Notes under the pieces: model-generated | What the model was told of the DNA's origin: nothing | The model's input: only the letters and a program-made list of their open reading frames with translations | The model's database searches: none | Part shown: piece after piece, positions 12,490 through 24,309 of the stretch | Position numbering within the stretch: position 1 is the stretch's first letter | How the letters are laid out: each line of letters starts with the position of its first letter | Assembly (NCBI GenBank): GCA_951213105.1 | Contig: OX578142.1 | Location: 115,131,065 to 115,195,064, forward strand | From: Amaurobius ferox | Lineage: Eukaryota; Arthropoda; Arachnida; Araneae; Amaurobiidae | Length of the DNA: 64,000 nt | Direction of reading: 5' to 3' | Position numbers and translations under genes: made by a program

Positions 12490-12750
12490 GTGGGGCAGGG
12501 GGGTTTCAAAGCACTGCCGTTTTGGCGGTGGTTTGGGCTGCCTGGCTGATTGCCTTGCGGTCGGGTTCCTGGCCAGCTGGATTAGCGCTCCGACCTTCTC
12601 TCTTTTTTCCGGCCGGGGAAATTACTGCTCTAAGTCAATTTGGCGAGCCACCCTGTTTGAGTAAACAGCAACAACATGGTCGACCCCAGTTCACTAGGTG
12701 GGCATAATGCACTCTAAATAAGCGCCGAAACGCTCCTTAGCCTGCTGCGC
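12490..12750. other. GC-rich island of unknown nature
   Basis: This stretch is clearly richer in G and C than its flanks, with CTGGCCAGCTGG, CCGGCCGGGG and GGTCGACCCC words. The longest frame (12522-12707, 61 residues) has no recognisable domain. An abrupt GC-rich block in AT-rich DNA is how the SINE copies at 20380-20662 and 37871-38176 also look. No clear A or B box was found here, so an unrecognised SINE or another insertion are both possible. Confidence 0.35.
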
Positions 12751-12856
12751 AGGATATTCAAGGTACTCAAATTTCTCCTAATGATGCTATTACTTCCCAA
12801 TATTCTTAGTAAGTCTCATAAATATACAGGTTGATGCAACGGTTATCTTAACTATA

Positions 12857-13135
12857 CAGGCTGACGCAATGGCAATCGTGTTAAAACGATGGCTGTACAT
12901 GGAGGGAAAAAAAAAATATTTTCTCGTCTTCTTCTCGAGATATCGAGAAAATCAAAACATTCTTGGCAATTTTTTTGAATGATTGATACATATTTTTGAA
13001 AGCAGAAGCACCCATTTTGCAGATAAATTGCGCATCAAATATCAGCCATGTAATATGCGTGCGTCGTTGAAATAGCACAAGCAGATGATAACTGACTGAA
13101 CAGGTTGACGTTAAAATGGCGGTTGCGTCAGCCTG
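12857..13135. mobile_element. Small TA-flanked inverted-repeat element (MITE)
   Basis: The ends CAGGCTGACGCAA at 12857 and TTGCGTCAGCCTG ending at 13135 are inverted repeats, with TA outside each (12855-12856, 13136-13137). The 279-bp body has no transposase. A second, slightly different copy of the left end (CAGGTTGATGCAACGG) lies 20 bp further left at 12837. A similar end (CAGGTTGACG) lies inside the right border near 13101. Ends have therefore been duplicated locally. The TA flanks fit Tc1/mariner-type mobilisation. Confidence 0.72.
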
Positions 13136-13137
13136 TA

Positions 13138-13578
13138 TATATAGGAGCCAATTCTGGGTATTTCAAATTTTGCGGATAATATTCGTCCATTTCTAACATT
13201 CACTATAGATGTCATAATCAAGAAGGAAATACTACCTTACTTGTATTTACTCCTGTCAAAGATAGGGAAACTAACACTCATAAATAATTAAGATACGTTT
13301 TATAACAAGTTTTATTTTTGTTTTAGATGTGTGGTGCTTAGCGTTGAAAATAGTCGTTTAAACCGAAAATTCACCCCGTTAGGTTCTGCTCCGTGATCGA
13401 ATTTCATCATTCTAGGTCACAGGGAGGCTTCAGGAGGGTTCTGAAAGATTTTACACCCCCAAAGTGCCCCGGCCACTCAAATTGCTGCTCATGCCTTAGG
13501 GCGAGTCGAGTGGTCTGGGTTTTCAACCCCCAACTTGTCAACCCCAAGGGAAAATAAAAAATTTGTCTCCGATAGGTT
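13138..13578. other. Spacer without recognisable gene
   Basis: Nothing coding was recognised. The stretch at 13370-13550 is somewhat richer in G and C (for example CCAAAGTGCCCCGGCC) but gives no long frame and was not matched to another repeat in the window. Confidence 0.45.
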
Positions 13579-14009
13579 CAAACAAGAAAGATCAATCATG
13601 CATAAGCATTGATTATGAAACACTTTCCAACTGAAATGTAATTTCATTTAAAAATTTCTAAAATGTGATTCATTCAGTGGTAATATCTTTTACATTATCA
13701 CAGTACTACAGTAATTTATTATATTTAAATATTTAAAACTGTATCTAAATATAAATCATCTGATTCTTTATGCAAAATCAATGAATATTTCATTCATATA
13801 ACTTGTATTCCAGACTCCAGAGCTAAATAATTTTGTGTGAAAAAAATACAGCAATTCTTATGTAATTCATCTTACAATCGCTTGAGATATTTGCATTCTG
13901 CATATGTTAAAATTAGGCTTCCTTGAAGAAATAATAAAAGTTTAGGGATCATTTAAAATCACAACTATTGTAATTGCATAGGCACGGAATTTAGATACAC
14001 AGATAATAC

Positions 14010-14869
14010 ACAGATAATATATATGTGTATGTGTATGTACTCAAAGTATTGGAATCGTGCCGAAGATCGGAACTCGAATTTTCAAAGGATCTACACGTTT
14101 TGGGACTTCTAGAACACGAAAAAACTACTTTTAGGAAGACGTCTGTGTGTGTAGGGGTGTATCTGTGTATGTTTCTGTGTGTCTGTGTGGATATTACATC
14201 CACTCAAATTGAAAAACTAATGGACCGAATTTCTTACTATTTGGTAGGTATGTTTTTTGTGGGAAATCCTGATGTTCATTAGATTATAGTACGATTCGTA
14301 ATAAAAGAATCTGCCTTCTTTGCGAAATGGCCGCAGAAATTGCCTTTATCCACTCTAGCTAAAAACTAATGAACCAAATTTAACAAAATTTGGTGTATAA
14401 TATTTCAATAACCGACAAGTGATTTATATACCAAATTTAACAAAATTTTGTATATAAGTCATTTGTAGGTTATTCTAGTACGATTCGAGAAAAAGGAATG
14501 GGCTATTTTTGCGAAATGGCCAGCAAAAATCGTTATATATAAAAATAAAAGACTACGTGTGCTCAATTATATCAATTAAATTCCTATTTTATATGTGATT
14601 TTTGACAACAAAAAGAATAAGACTAACCCCATTACTCTAGGACTAGCCGTTTTTGAGATATTCTAGTTTTTTCGCGTTTTCGCTACGCCACCTTTGACAA
14701 TAAGTCCAGCTATCAAATGAGAACCAAATTTAAGTTTAACGTGTAAATTCAATGTCATTTAAAATACTTATGTTGTACAGATAAACTCAAATTATCATTG
14801 AATAAATAAAGAGAACGAATATGAGTCTGCAGTGAAAGACATGTGCTGTCCACATCAGAATTTTTAACA
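14010..14869 (-). mobile_element. Family B element (B1) nested in C1
   Basis: Read on the minus strand it starts TCTGATGTGGACAGCACATG, the same 5' hairpin as family A. It passes through modules with AAAATTTGGTA and CTAATGAACC phrases. It then reaches a (CA)n tract, the CGTGTAGATCC segment and a decayed 3' end. Family C sequence continues on both sides, proving that it inserted into C1. It is non-coding. The two overlapping open frames at 13991-14282 are microsatellite-derived. Confidence 0.72.
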
Positions 14870-15568
14870 ATATTACAACAATGATTTATAGAAGTGAACG
14901 GGGATTATTTTCAGGCCATTTCGAAAAAAATGTATGATCTATATTTAAAGATCCATCAAATTTTTGTCGAATAAAATGTTCAACAAATTTAAGCTGTGTA
15001 CCAAATTTTAACTCTCTAGGACGTAGGGAAGTGCATTTAAAATGCCATCAAATAAATTTTTTCATGAAGAGTTATATAAAATTTAAAAAAAAAGAAAAAT
15101 TGTTATCTACCAAATTTACTTTAAAATATGAAGCCACTCCCATATGCAAAACGTTTAAACAAATGGAGAGATATCTATTATATAATATCTCTTTCTTTTC
15201 TTTCTGGAAGATATCCCAAAGTCAGAATTTAATTGAATTTGTTTTTTTCCCTATATTAAAATTTTTTTTAATTAAAAAACTACTTAACATATTTTACTGA
15301 ATTTTTTTTCATATATTCTATGGGATAATGTGAATATTTCCTAAAAATTTCGAAGCAATTCGTGAATTTTAAATTTACTTAAAAAATGTTTGAAAAATTA
15401 GGTCCCATAGGGTTCAATGTATTTCATTTTTTCAACCCGGGTTCAATAAAAAACTAATTGGGTGATATTATTTATTTATATTCCCATAGGTCCTACAGAC
15501 CGACTGAACAACATACTAAAATTTCATTTTGATAAACTCATTTTTACGGCAGTTATCGTGCTAACGGA

Positions 15569-15616
15569 CAGACAGACAGACAGACAGACAGACATACAGA
15601 CAGACAGACAGACAGA
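15569..15616. repeat. (GACA)n microsatellite, C1
   Basis: An almost pure GACA run with one GACATACA variant lies just before the 3' hairpin of C1. Copies C2 and C3 have an equivalent tract at 57379-57419 and about 60685-60720. Confidence 0.95.
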
Positions 15617-15976
15617 ATGAACAAAGTCATAAACACTTTTCAACTTTGTTGTAAAGTGTTAAAAACAGTGTTCAATACTAAAAAGTGTGCAAATATTCAA
15701 CTTCCTCAGCCATTGGAAGGCTGCTTAAAAGCCTGAAAAGGCCAAAAAAGCTCAATATTCTCCTCCCAGGAGGGAGGGGGTTTAAAAAACTCGGCTATGT
15801 TAGGTTTTGTCCAATAGCTCTTACTATGAATGTACAAAAATTCAGCTTTCCAGGCAATAGCATTGGCAGAAAAAGAATTCTAGGGGTGTTTCAGTGACCA
15901 AATATTTAGTTCTCCATATATCATGTTTTTGAAATTTAATGAGTTTGATAGGTGTCTGGGGCTTTATGACCTCCAA

Positions 15977-15995
15977 CCCCCCCCCCCCCCCCCCC
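15977..15995. repeat. Poly-C run
   Basis: Nineteen consecutive C residues. Assemblies often misjudge the length of such runs, so the exact count should not be trusted. Confidence 0.9.
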
Positions 15996-16074
15996 ACCTT
16001 ACTGACGCCACTGCTTCTAAATCACGAGGTTTGCTTCTGTAGATGTTTTAAAGAATTTTTTTAAGAAGGAATAG

Positions 16075-16330
16075 AAATTTTTAATGACCCACCCTACATC
16101 CTCTAGAATTTGATAATCCATATTAATTGCTATCTAAGCTCCATCTATAGCCAATCGAGAAAAATAGATGTTTTAAAGAAAATAAAAATTTTTGAGCTGG
16201 AAATGGAAAAATAACAGGAAGTGAAAGTCCTTAGTAAACCCGTTCCTCTATTTCCTTTGAAATTCAACGCTGAATCCAAATCAGCCATAATCTACGCTCT
16301 ATCTATAGTAGATCATGCGAGATGCTTCAA
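16075..16330 (+). repeat. Dispersed repeat F, copy 1
   Basis: The phrases GCTCCATCTATAG and CTACGCTCTATCTATAG, AACGCTGAATCCA and TTTCCTTTGAAATT occur here. They recur on the opposite strand at about 34600-34760 as CTATAGATAGAGC, TGGATTCAGC and AATTACAAAGGAAA. Within copy 1 the 'ctctatctatag' unit appears twice, so it may itself be modular. The family is not identified and no coding region is present. Confidence 0.5.
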
Positions 16331-17625
16331 AAATATTTTTTGTTAAAACATAGATGGCAAATTAAATTGCCACCAAAAAATAATCTTAAAATAACTAACA
16401 TTTTGTATAACTATCAGTATATTTTCTTCTTCTAAATCCCTTACATAAGATCTTTAATCACGTCACATACGACACTATAAACAACTTTAAATGGCCCAAA
16501 CTTTTATCTTTAAGTCTTTAAAAGATAAGCTATATGATCCTTGATCTAATTTTATCTCAAAGATGAAGATCTTAAATTGCCGAAACAAGTAAGAATCATT
16601 GAAAGTTCTGTCAAACACAGGAACATAAAATAAGAAAGTCTTTCGCAAGACAAATTCTTCTTAAGGGTCATTTTTCCTTTGAAATTCTTCGTGACATAAA
16701 GGAATTAATATTTACATAAAGCAAGTATGTCGGGGTTCCATCAAATAGTTAATTAGCTTGATAAATTTATTATTCCGCTTATATGACTTTGATGTAAGAT
16801 GTCTGCTGTTTTTCAACTTTGATAGTCGCATCTTGGAGGGGTGGGAGGACGGGATTTAATTACGGATTGCGTCTTATTTCGTAAAGTAGAGGATACAAGA
16901 GGATTCAGTTCATAAGGTTTTTATTAAAATCTTAAATCTTATATTGCAATCTTGAAAGACGATGAAATATTCAAGACAATTAGTGACTGTTTTTATTATT
17001 TTTGGAAGTATTTAATTATCTTTTTTAATTAAATTACGAGCTTATATAACTTTATAATACTTTATTTAAAGAAATCAAGCGTAAGACAATTTTATGACTG
17101 TACTTATTTCAAGGGCTTTTTGAGATCACTTCCTCAGATCAAACAGTGGATAAATTAACGGATCTCTTAACGCTAAGAAAGAATTGCCTGAAAGAACTAA
17201 GAAAGACAGTTCTTTCTTAACGATTGTTAAAAGAAGGCACTGTTTCACATGAGAAAAAGGGCTCAAAACGCCCTTGAAATAATTATATTCATCTAATTTT
17301 CTTATGTCTGTTTTCTTTAGGAAAGTATTAGAAAGTTATAGTCTCACAAGCAGCAGTTTTATTTATTGTGCACGAACTTATAGTTTAATAAGATTATTTT
17401 AATTTTTCTTTTCGTGGCTCTCACATTAATATTCATTGAGTTGGAATTCATTGGACGAATGATCATTTACTCATGGTAAATCTAGTCATTGTAAAAGCTA
17501 TTTTCATATATTTTGTAGAAATATTTCATAGATACAAATTTATAATAATTTAAATAATATAGGAAACATTCAAAACTTTGAATGGCATTCATTATACGAT
17601 AGTATAAAAGCAAAAAACTTGTAAA
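16331..17625. other. AT-rich stretch with no gene
   Basis: No gene was recognised. One clear inverted repeat lies within it, at 17174-17219. There, TAAGAAAGAATTG and CAGTTCTTTCTTA pair over 13 bp with one mismatch around a loop of about 20 nt. Confidence 0.5.
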
Positions 17626-17629
17626 GTTC

Positions 17630-17790
17630 ACGTCGACGATAAAAGGTTGCAGCTTCAACCCAAACTCATTGGTAAAGCATCGGCTGACCAGTTCGAAGAT
17701 CCGTAGTTCTATTCTCGGTTGGGTCAGCAACATTCTTTACAATGACGTCCGAACGAATTATCCTGCAGGTTAGTCCAGTGATTTTGGAGG
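17630..17790 (+). mobile_element. tRNA-derived SINE I, copy 1
   Basis: A tRNA-like fold is suggested by AACCCAA near 17656 pairing with TTGGGTC near 17724, a D-arm-like CTCATTGGTAAAGC, and a B-box-like GTTCTATTCT. The head is preceded by ACGATAAAAGGTTGCA. A tail containing CCTGCAGGTTAGTCCAGTG follows. The same head and tail occur on the minus strand at 37085-37250, and the head again at 18000-18190. The arms are mismatched, so this is a decayed SINE and not a working tRNA gene. Confidence 0.6.
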
Positions 17791-17999
17791 TGTAAAAATG
17801 ACCCTATTACGACTAATATGGATGCAATTCTCTGGGATACTGAGCTTCGATTTCAAAAGTTGAAAAGCCAACGACCACGTAGGAAGCTAACCTGAAAACA
17901 AAAATAGCAACATGAGGTTAACATGAGATAAAATTAGCATAAAAACGGACATTCAGATAGTTAATTGTACATCAATCTAACATCAGATGGTGGAGAATT

Positions 18000-18190
18000 C
18001 CACAGTCTACTTCGACGATAAGAGTTTGCAATTCCGTCCCAGTATCTCAAGAGAAGAAGATAGAGAACCGATCATCGGCTGACCAGTACTAAGATCCTTG
18101 GTGCGATTCCAGCTGGTTTTTCATAGTGCGAACTGGTCATCTCTCAACATCTGTGTCCATGGTTTACCGGCCATTATCACTCGCCTCACG
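18000..18190 (+). mobile_element. tRNA-derived SINE I, copy 2
   Basis: It starts with TTCGACGATAAGAGTTTGCA and carries ATCATCGGCTGACCAGTAC, AAGATCCTTGGTGCGATTCC (B box) and GCTGGTTTTT. Copy 1 has TCGGCTGACCAGTTCGAAGATCC in the same order. A small insertion separates the head from the D-arm region here. It is decayed and non-coding. Confidence 0.55.
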
Positions 18191-19135
18191 GTTAGACAAT
18201 AGAAAGGTTGCTTAAAGCAAAAATTTTAGAATTTTATCAGTAGAAGTAATTTGAAACCACCGATGTAGGGTATCTGATTTCAAGAACAGAAAATCTCTGT
18301 TATAAAGACGAATTTTCTTCACTGTAATTCTGAGCGCTTAAAGTTTTGCGAACGGGAGTGGGATAATTCCCTAAATCGTTCCTGAGTTTGAAATAAATCC
18401 GTCCACCAGAGAGATTCTAATACCCTTGGAGTTTTGTGCTTGATAGTCATCCCTTTCCAACGCTTGACCCGTGCATTGCCCGTAAAATCGCTGTCTTGCC
18501 ATTATTGAAAAATAAGAAATATAGCACTTTCTTGTTTTAATGCAACAACCTATTATAGGGACGATTCATTATATACAATAGTATAATATTTATTACAAAT
18601 GTAATACTGAGGAAGAAAATGCTCGTGGTACTAATTATTGTATTCCTCCAAAATTCATTCCTTTGGGGAATGTACGATATAAAACTATCCGAAATTTTAG
18701 TATTTGTACTAATCCCTACATTCCTATATTTGCCAGATTTACTTTGATTACTATGACTCAACAAATTGAATTATTTCTAAGTTTTTTTTATTTTGATTAC
18801 TTATAAAGCAAGCGAGTCTAATTAGATTTGCTTGCATCTCTATTCAGATGTGCTTTTTCATTCAGAGTTTATTATACTTAACTTGATTATAAGACTCTTA
18901 TTTAACTTGCACGATTAGACTACTTATGACATAAAATATTCCAAATACTAATGTCTATGGAAAAAATTATTCATATAAACGGAATATAAATATCCTAATG
19001 CGTCTTTAAAAAATAAACTGAGTTTAAGATGACAGTTATTGGATATATATTAATGCAGATATTAAATGTGCAACTTAAATGAAATGTAGCTAAATATTCA
19101 AAAAAGTAATATTAGCATGAATTCAAAGCTAAAAA
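18191..19135. other. Unassigned stretch
   Basis: No recognisable gene was found. A 75-residue minus-strand frame at 18537-18764 contains a hydrophobic segment (FFLSITFVINIILLYIM). It has no known motif and no sign of conservation visible from here, so it is not called a gene. Confidence 0.45.
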
Positions 19136-20079
19136 TCTGATGTGGACAGCACATGACTTTCCTTATATAATGCAATGAATTTACTACTTGTATAGTAAAA
19201 AAATACATTATTTTTATATTAGTTATTTATATTCTTTCCAAGATATTGAATTTTTGTCAATGAGTCGTCATTTTCCATGTCGTCATCATCAATGAGTCCC
19301 CATTGATTTAGCGTTATTTTTATCCATTTGGTGAGTTTTTCGTTATTTAAGCAACATTTAAAAAGTCGCCAAGTTGGCGACATTCCACCAAATTCGTCGC
19401 CAAAATCTCGCCAAGCGTTATGGACTAGAAATAAGGTATTCTTACAGCAGATAAATGACAATTGGCGTTCAAATACAAAAGTATTACTCAAAGTATCTTT
19501 TTTCATCAATGGAATGAGCTAGATCCACGAGAATGATGTCACCCAATTTATTGCATGGTATTACATATGAAAAGTGAACATTTTTCCCAATAGAAAATAT
19601 TTTTTTTTTAATTTTATATGACTTTTTGATAACTTTTTTGAAAAATGTGCAATATCTCGACAACGGTTCATGTTAGCGTTCTAAAATTTATGTCAATCGT
19701 TTTCTAATGAAAAATTACGTAAGAGATGTCTATTTGCGTACCTTTATTAGCGGTTTTGATTTTTGACGATTTTTTTTAAATTTCACTCGAAAATTTAGGG
19801 GGTTCTGAACATTCGATTGCGTATAAAAACAATTGGCTTCCAGTGTTTACGGATTGTAATTTTTGTACCAAATTTCGTTCGAATCGGTCCATTCGTTCGT
19901 CAGTTATCGTCTCCACAGGCTCACTGACACACACACACACACACACACAGACATCACTTCAAAAACATTTGATTCGTGATCAGGGATGCTTGAAACGTAC
20001 TCTCCCGTCGAAAACTCGAATTCGAATTTTCGACCCCGTCACAATACTTATCTTATACATTATGTATATAAGGTAAGTA
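19136..20079 (+). mobile_element. Family A element, compact full-length copy (A2)
   Basis: This is one of the two best-defined copies, at 944 bp. It starts TCTGATGTGGACAGCACATG after an A run, then CTTTCCTTATATAATGCAATG. The module contains the perfect inverted word GTCGCCAAGTTGGCGAC near 19364-19380. A (CA)n tract lies at about 19926-19949. The end has CGACCCCGTCA and a hairpin from CTTATCTTATACAT to ATGTATATAAGGTAAG. The flanking A-rich word TAAAAA occurs on both sides (19129-19135 and 20078-20083). It is therefore unclear whether that word is part of the end or of the target. The element is non-coding. Confidence 0.78.
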
Positions 20080-20083
20080 AAAA

Positions 20084-20379
20084 TGCTGTCATTAGAGACA
20101 AGTTATATAAAATATGAAATTGAACGGGGGAGATACAAGTAATGAGCGAAAAGATATAAAAAATAATCATTAAAGATTAAAAACAATAGATGTAGCCTCT
20201 GATATCTTCAACATTTTTATAGATCAATGGCATGATTGATGCCATTTGTTAACTGTTAATTGATAATTAATGACAAATTATACGTAATAGATTAATAAAA
20301 ATATAATATATATTATAATAAATCAGCATATCTAAATATTAATAACAGTTGACGAATTTCTAGTTATGCTCACTATTTA
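20084..20379. other. AT-rich spacer
   Basis: Short TTAATTGATAATTAATGACAA and TATAATATA runs only. No gene or matched repeat was found. Confidence 0.5.
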
Positions 20380-20662
20380 CACACCCATTGGTTAGCGCGC
20401 TGGAGTTGCACTCGCTAGGCCCGGGTTCGATTCCAGCCACTGCTAAAACTGCCGCCGTGTTCACGCGGAGTACGATCACGTTAAACAAGTGGGTCCGTAA
20501 GTCCTTCCGAGAGGTTGGTGGTAGGGGAAGGAGGGTACGGTCCCTGTGGATGCCTCCCCCACTGGGTTCCGGTCTAAATTGGGTGGCACTTCCCGGCCGT
20601 CCAAACGGTTACCTTACACCTTTCTGGTAGGTCGGACGGTCTGGGTCTCAACAACAACAACA
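20380..20662 (+). mobile_element. tRNA-derived SINE II, copy 1
   Basis: A GC-rich block in AT-rich DNA. An A-box-like TTGGTTAGCGCGCTGG near 20388 is followed by a B box, GGTTCGATTCC, near 20423. The body (GTGGGTCCGTAAGTCCTTCC, GGGGAAGGAGGG, CTTCCCGGCCG) leads to a (CAA)n tail at 20650-20662. A second copy with the same body lies on the minus strand at 37871-38176 and has clean target duplications, which establishes it as a mobile SINE. The open frame at 20388-20630 is a shadow. Confidence 0.8.
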
Positions 20663-21281
20663 CCCTGCAATTTAAAACAGACAACAATTAATAAAAAAAC
20701 TTCAAAAAACAAAAGTATATAGCTGTAAAATATACCTTACAGATGTTTACACACTAGATTATATTTATCTTGAATATTAAACAGATGATATTAGTTGTAC
20801 AAAAATAATAATTATCATTTTATTATTTCTCTCTTCAGGAATTTCTAATTTTCCAGATTTCTGAGCTTAAACAGTTTATACGTACACGTCGTTAAATGGT
20901 CTCTGATCAAAACAGATCTAGAAAAATGAAGCAGATCATAAAAGAGTTAATCCTTTAATTATAAGACTGCATTTGGATAAAGATTTGAAGTTATCAGTAA
21001 TAAATCCCAAGATAGGAAGTTCGTAGTCACTAATTCCTTACTTATTGTTACTAAAAGGGATTACTGGAACATAAAAGAATATCACTTCCAACTGCTTTCT
21101 TTAAATTCTTCGTTTCTAGACTTTATTGTTAGTAATTTTTAAACAAATATCAATAAAATTTTTACAGCTCAGTAAATTGTATTCGAGTAATGTGTGTATT
21201 CCGTAGAAGTGTGATAACATCTCGAAGTTAGCTGTACCCTTAATTCATTTGGTATACATATCAGGTAGTTGTGGTACTTTT
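20663..21281. other. AT-rich spacer
   Basis: No gene or matched repeat was identified. Confidence 0.5.
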
Positions 21282-22300
21282 TACTTTCTCATGTTATAAA
21301 ATATAGCACAGTGAAAGTATAGTTTTCAGGAAAATTTTCAATTTCGAGATTTTGATGAAAATATATGTTTCAGGACCTCTTAAATTAGTTTTGATTATTT
21401 TTAGAGTGATGCCCATCCATCTGTCTGTGGCCGACTTTTTGTGAACACTGATAACTGCCACAAATATTAATGGATGTTCATGAAACTTTGTATCCGGCTT
21501 TGTTGTTAAAAAATCTAGAGTTAGATATAATTTTTTGAAATTCAAGAGAAAACTTCTAAATTTATTTGAAATTTTATCTTTTTATATAACATGGCATCAT
21601 AAGACAAAATTTGACATATCATGCATAAAAGGGATTATTAGTTATACATTTAGTGTGATCATACTGAGTGGGTCCATTGTAAAGTAGAAAATACAACGTA
21701 AAAATTGCATCAAATTAGGAGCTAGCGAGACTTATCAAGTAATTTTTTGAAAACGAAAATTTTAAAAAGATCTCCCTTCCTTATTTTGCAACACCTGATT
21801 CGGCACTTCACCCCTTTCTACCACGATCGTTTCCCTCCACCAAGAGTAAAAATGATGAAATTTATTAATTCCTTAATTTAGTTCTAACAAAATTACAAGT
21901 AAAGTGACAACAAAAGAAATTTTCTAGAGCTATGACTTGAGATTTGGAGATTGACAAAATTTGAAAACCGTACCTCGAATAGTTGGCGAAATTTTAATTT
22001 TAAACAATACGTGGTTTTGAAATGAAAAAGCTACTGAATCTTTAATTTAATTGTAAAGAATTAACAAACCACGTTACAACTAAAATAGTAGAATTTTTCT
22101 AGTGCTAAAACTTGAGACTTCACGATGACACATTTTGAAGACCATATCTCAAAAGCTTTTGTTTTCGCAAAATTTTAATTCTAAGCAATACGCAGAATAG
22201 TCGTAAAGTCGAAGTTTTTATCGAAATACCGTGATTTTTTCTGGGAATACTTATAATATCTCTACAATATTTTATTTAAAAATGCAAATCTCTATCTGTT
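21282..22300 (-). mobile_element. Family G element (single copy, 3' hairpin recognised)
   Basis: At 21282-21319 a hairpin-like end reads TACTTTCTCATGTTAT and ATAGCACAGTGAAAGTA. It has the same outer word (TACTTTC..GAAAGTA) as the 3' ends of families A and B. Further in, two modules at about 21870-22015 and 22043-22192 repeat with a period near 173. Each carries an AATTTTCTAGxGCTA phrase followed by TTGAGA and then ACCRTA near the end. A short CTGTCTGTGG tract near 21418 sits where other families have the GACA tract. The far end was not located, so the right coordinate is approximate. Confidence 0.45.
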
Positions 22301-23180
22301 AAATTCTTCAAGATAGATTTGTGGATTTTACCTCCCACTACCCAATCATCAGCTGTCTATGAAGAGACAGATGTTTCGGATTCCCAGTTCGGAGAGCGAG
22401 ACACGAGCTTGCCGCTTTATTTTCAATGCATTTTACTGTGTGTTTTGTGATTTTAAAAAATCTGTACAAAAGTACACTTGACTTTATCAAAATTCCGGCT
22501 TCTAGAGGGCCTTCAAAATTTATGTGTCTCCCGTTCAAACCAAAATTCGAGTTTCTATCTTTTTTGTAGGAAGAGATACGTTTTTCCAGAACCCCTCTTT
22601 TAATCCTTATTTTGGAGTGGAGTTACAAATATTTAGGAATCTATCTAATATTTCGAATTTTTTAAAGTTTCGGGCCTATCTCCGGTTCGATAGCTACGTT
22701 AAGCAAAAGTTAGTTTCTAGGTCGAATAGAGCTTTGAAATAGCGTTTACTTACATGCATATAAATATAAATACACGATTTAGATACACGATTTAAATACA
22801 CGATAGATATAGTGCTTTGGAGTCAGGATGAGATTGGGGGTCTCCCTTACCAGGCCAGTTCAGAAAGGGAAACCGTAAGGTGATTCAAGGCAATTCATAA
22901 AAATACTAAAGTGGTATAACTGGTTGCATAACTACGCAATGTAGAGAGGCATGGGTTTCGATTCACATTTCCGGCAGATTGAATTTTTGAGACGAAAATA
23001 AATTTAATCTTCTACAACTTCAATCATAGGATGCAAAATAAAGTCCGACCAAACAATATTTGAATAAATGAGGGAAGATGCGTAAAAGTCAGATCTAGGA
23101 ACTACTTGCAGTGGTCTGTCAAATGAAAGTAAATACAATGAACTTTTCTGTAGAAATTCTATCATGGTGGCATTCACTTT
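22301..23180. other. Unassigned stretch
   Basis: No coding region was recognised. A degenerate GGGTTTCGATTC word near 22945 resembles a B box, but no A box or repeat partner was found. Confidence 0.4.
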
Positions 23181-23252
23181 TAGATCATCCAAAAGTTTAA
23201 GATCATCCAAAAGTTTAAGATCATCCAAAATTTTAGATCATCCAAAAGTTTA
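23181..23252. repeat. 18-bp minisatellite
   Basis: The unit TTTAAGATCATCCAAAAG is present about four times in tandem. The third copy carries a small change. It gives a repetitive LLDDLK frame on the minus strand that has no independent support as a gene. Confidence 0.9.
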
Positions 23253-24200
23253 ATATAAATATTTCTGAATGAAAGTTAAATCTCGAATTTAGCAGATAAA
23301 AGGCATGTAGAAACCATAATAATATTATCTTTTGACATGTTCTGTTTCGCGAGTATATTACAAAACCAATTTCAATTCTTTATAAATCTGTCTCAAAAGC
23401 TTCAACAATCCCAAAATAAGAAAAGTATATAGTATACATCAAACTATTCTTGTATTTTCAATTCGGTCAAATATGATTTCAACGTCTCAATCAGTTCAAC
23501 GACGATCCTTACTCAATAATAGTCAATCTGACATTTCTATCTATTGTGTTTCAGATTTTATATTTTTACAGGAGAAAAATCTTTGATATGAATGACGATA
23601 TTTGACATTCTTAGCGTTTCTGATCTTTATTTTATTATTTAAAAAGCATCAGAAACATTTTATTTCAGAATGCAGTACTTTAAGGCAATATCTCTTTTCT
23701 TTAATACATTTTCAATGATGTAATAGTCAATAGAAACTCGTGTAGATCATGGACGAATTCTTCAATATTAAGTTGAAGCTACATTAAAAGTGACTTCGCA
23801 AAATTCTAAATAGTTAGAATATATTTAATTTCCAATTCAAAATACTAGACAATTTTTTAAAATTGATATTTCCTTATAATCTTTCTACTATTAATATTCT
23901 GGAACTCCCGAAATTGATAACTTTGTAAAATTATCTTTCAATATTAAAAAATGTAGCTGACGCAGCCAAATTTGACAAATTTCGCATTCCTCAAGTTGTT
24001 TCTTCTATCTCGTATCGCAAAAACTATAGCATACAAAAATTAGAGAATTTGTTTCATTTGTAGAGGAATGTTAAAGGACTATACTGAAATAAACTGCATT
24101 TTTCTACTTAAAATTTAGTTTAAGAGATATTTACTGCCAAAGTCAAAGGAAGAGTGTTGAGCTGTAGTTGACATCCTGGACAGACTAGCAATAGCAAGGC
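23253..24200. other. AT-rich stretch with no gene
   Basis: No recognisable gene or repeat. Confidence 0.5.
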
Positions 24201-24309
24201 CATGAAATATTCAAGCATGTACCTGTATAGTCGAGTTTTTGCAAGATGGAGTTGTGAGTATTCTATTATTCATTATTATTGTATGATAATTTTATTTTTC
24301 ATTATGCTA

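Larger units (their letters stand above)
13580..15662 (+). mobile_element. Family C element, copy C1, split by a B element
   Basis: It begins AACAAGAAAGATCAATCATG and AAGCATTGAT, which can form a hairpin, followed by TATGAAACACTTTCCAACT. It ends with a (GACA)n tract (15569-15616), AGAATGAACAAAGTCATAAA, and a hairpin of ACACTTTTCAACTTTGTTG and AAAGTGTT. The same start and end occur at 56138-57465 and 59555-60769. Comparison shows that about 870 bp in the middle (14010-14869) is a foreign family B element on the other strand. There is no coding region. Confidence 0.78.

Noticed and set aside
18537..18764. Minus-strand frame with a hydrophobic segment as a membrane protein
   Set aside because: It is short, has a single hydrophobic stretch and AT-driven composition, and shows no recognised motif or signals around it.
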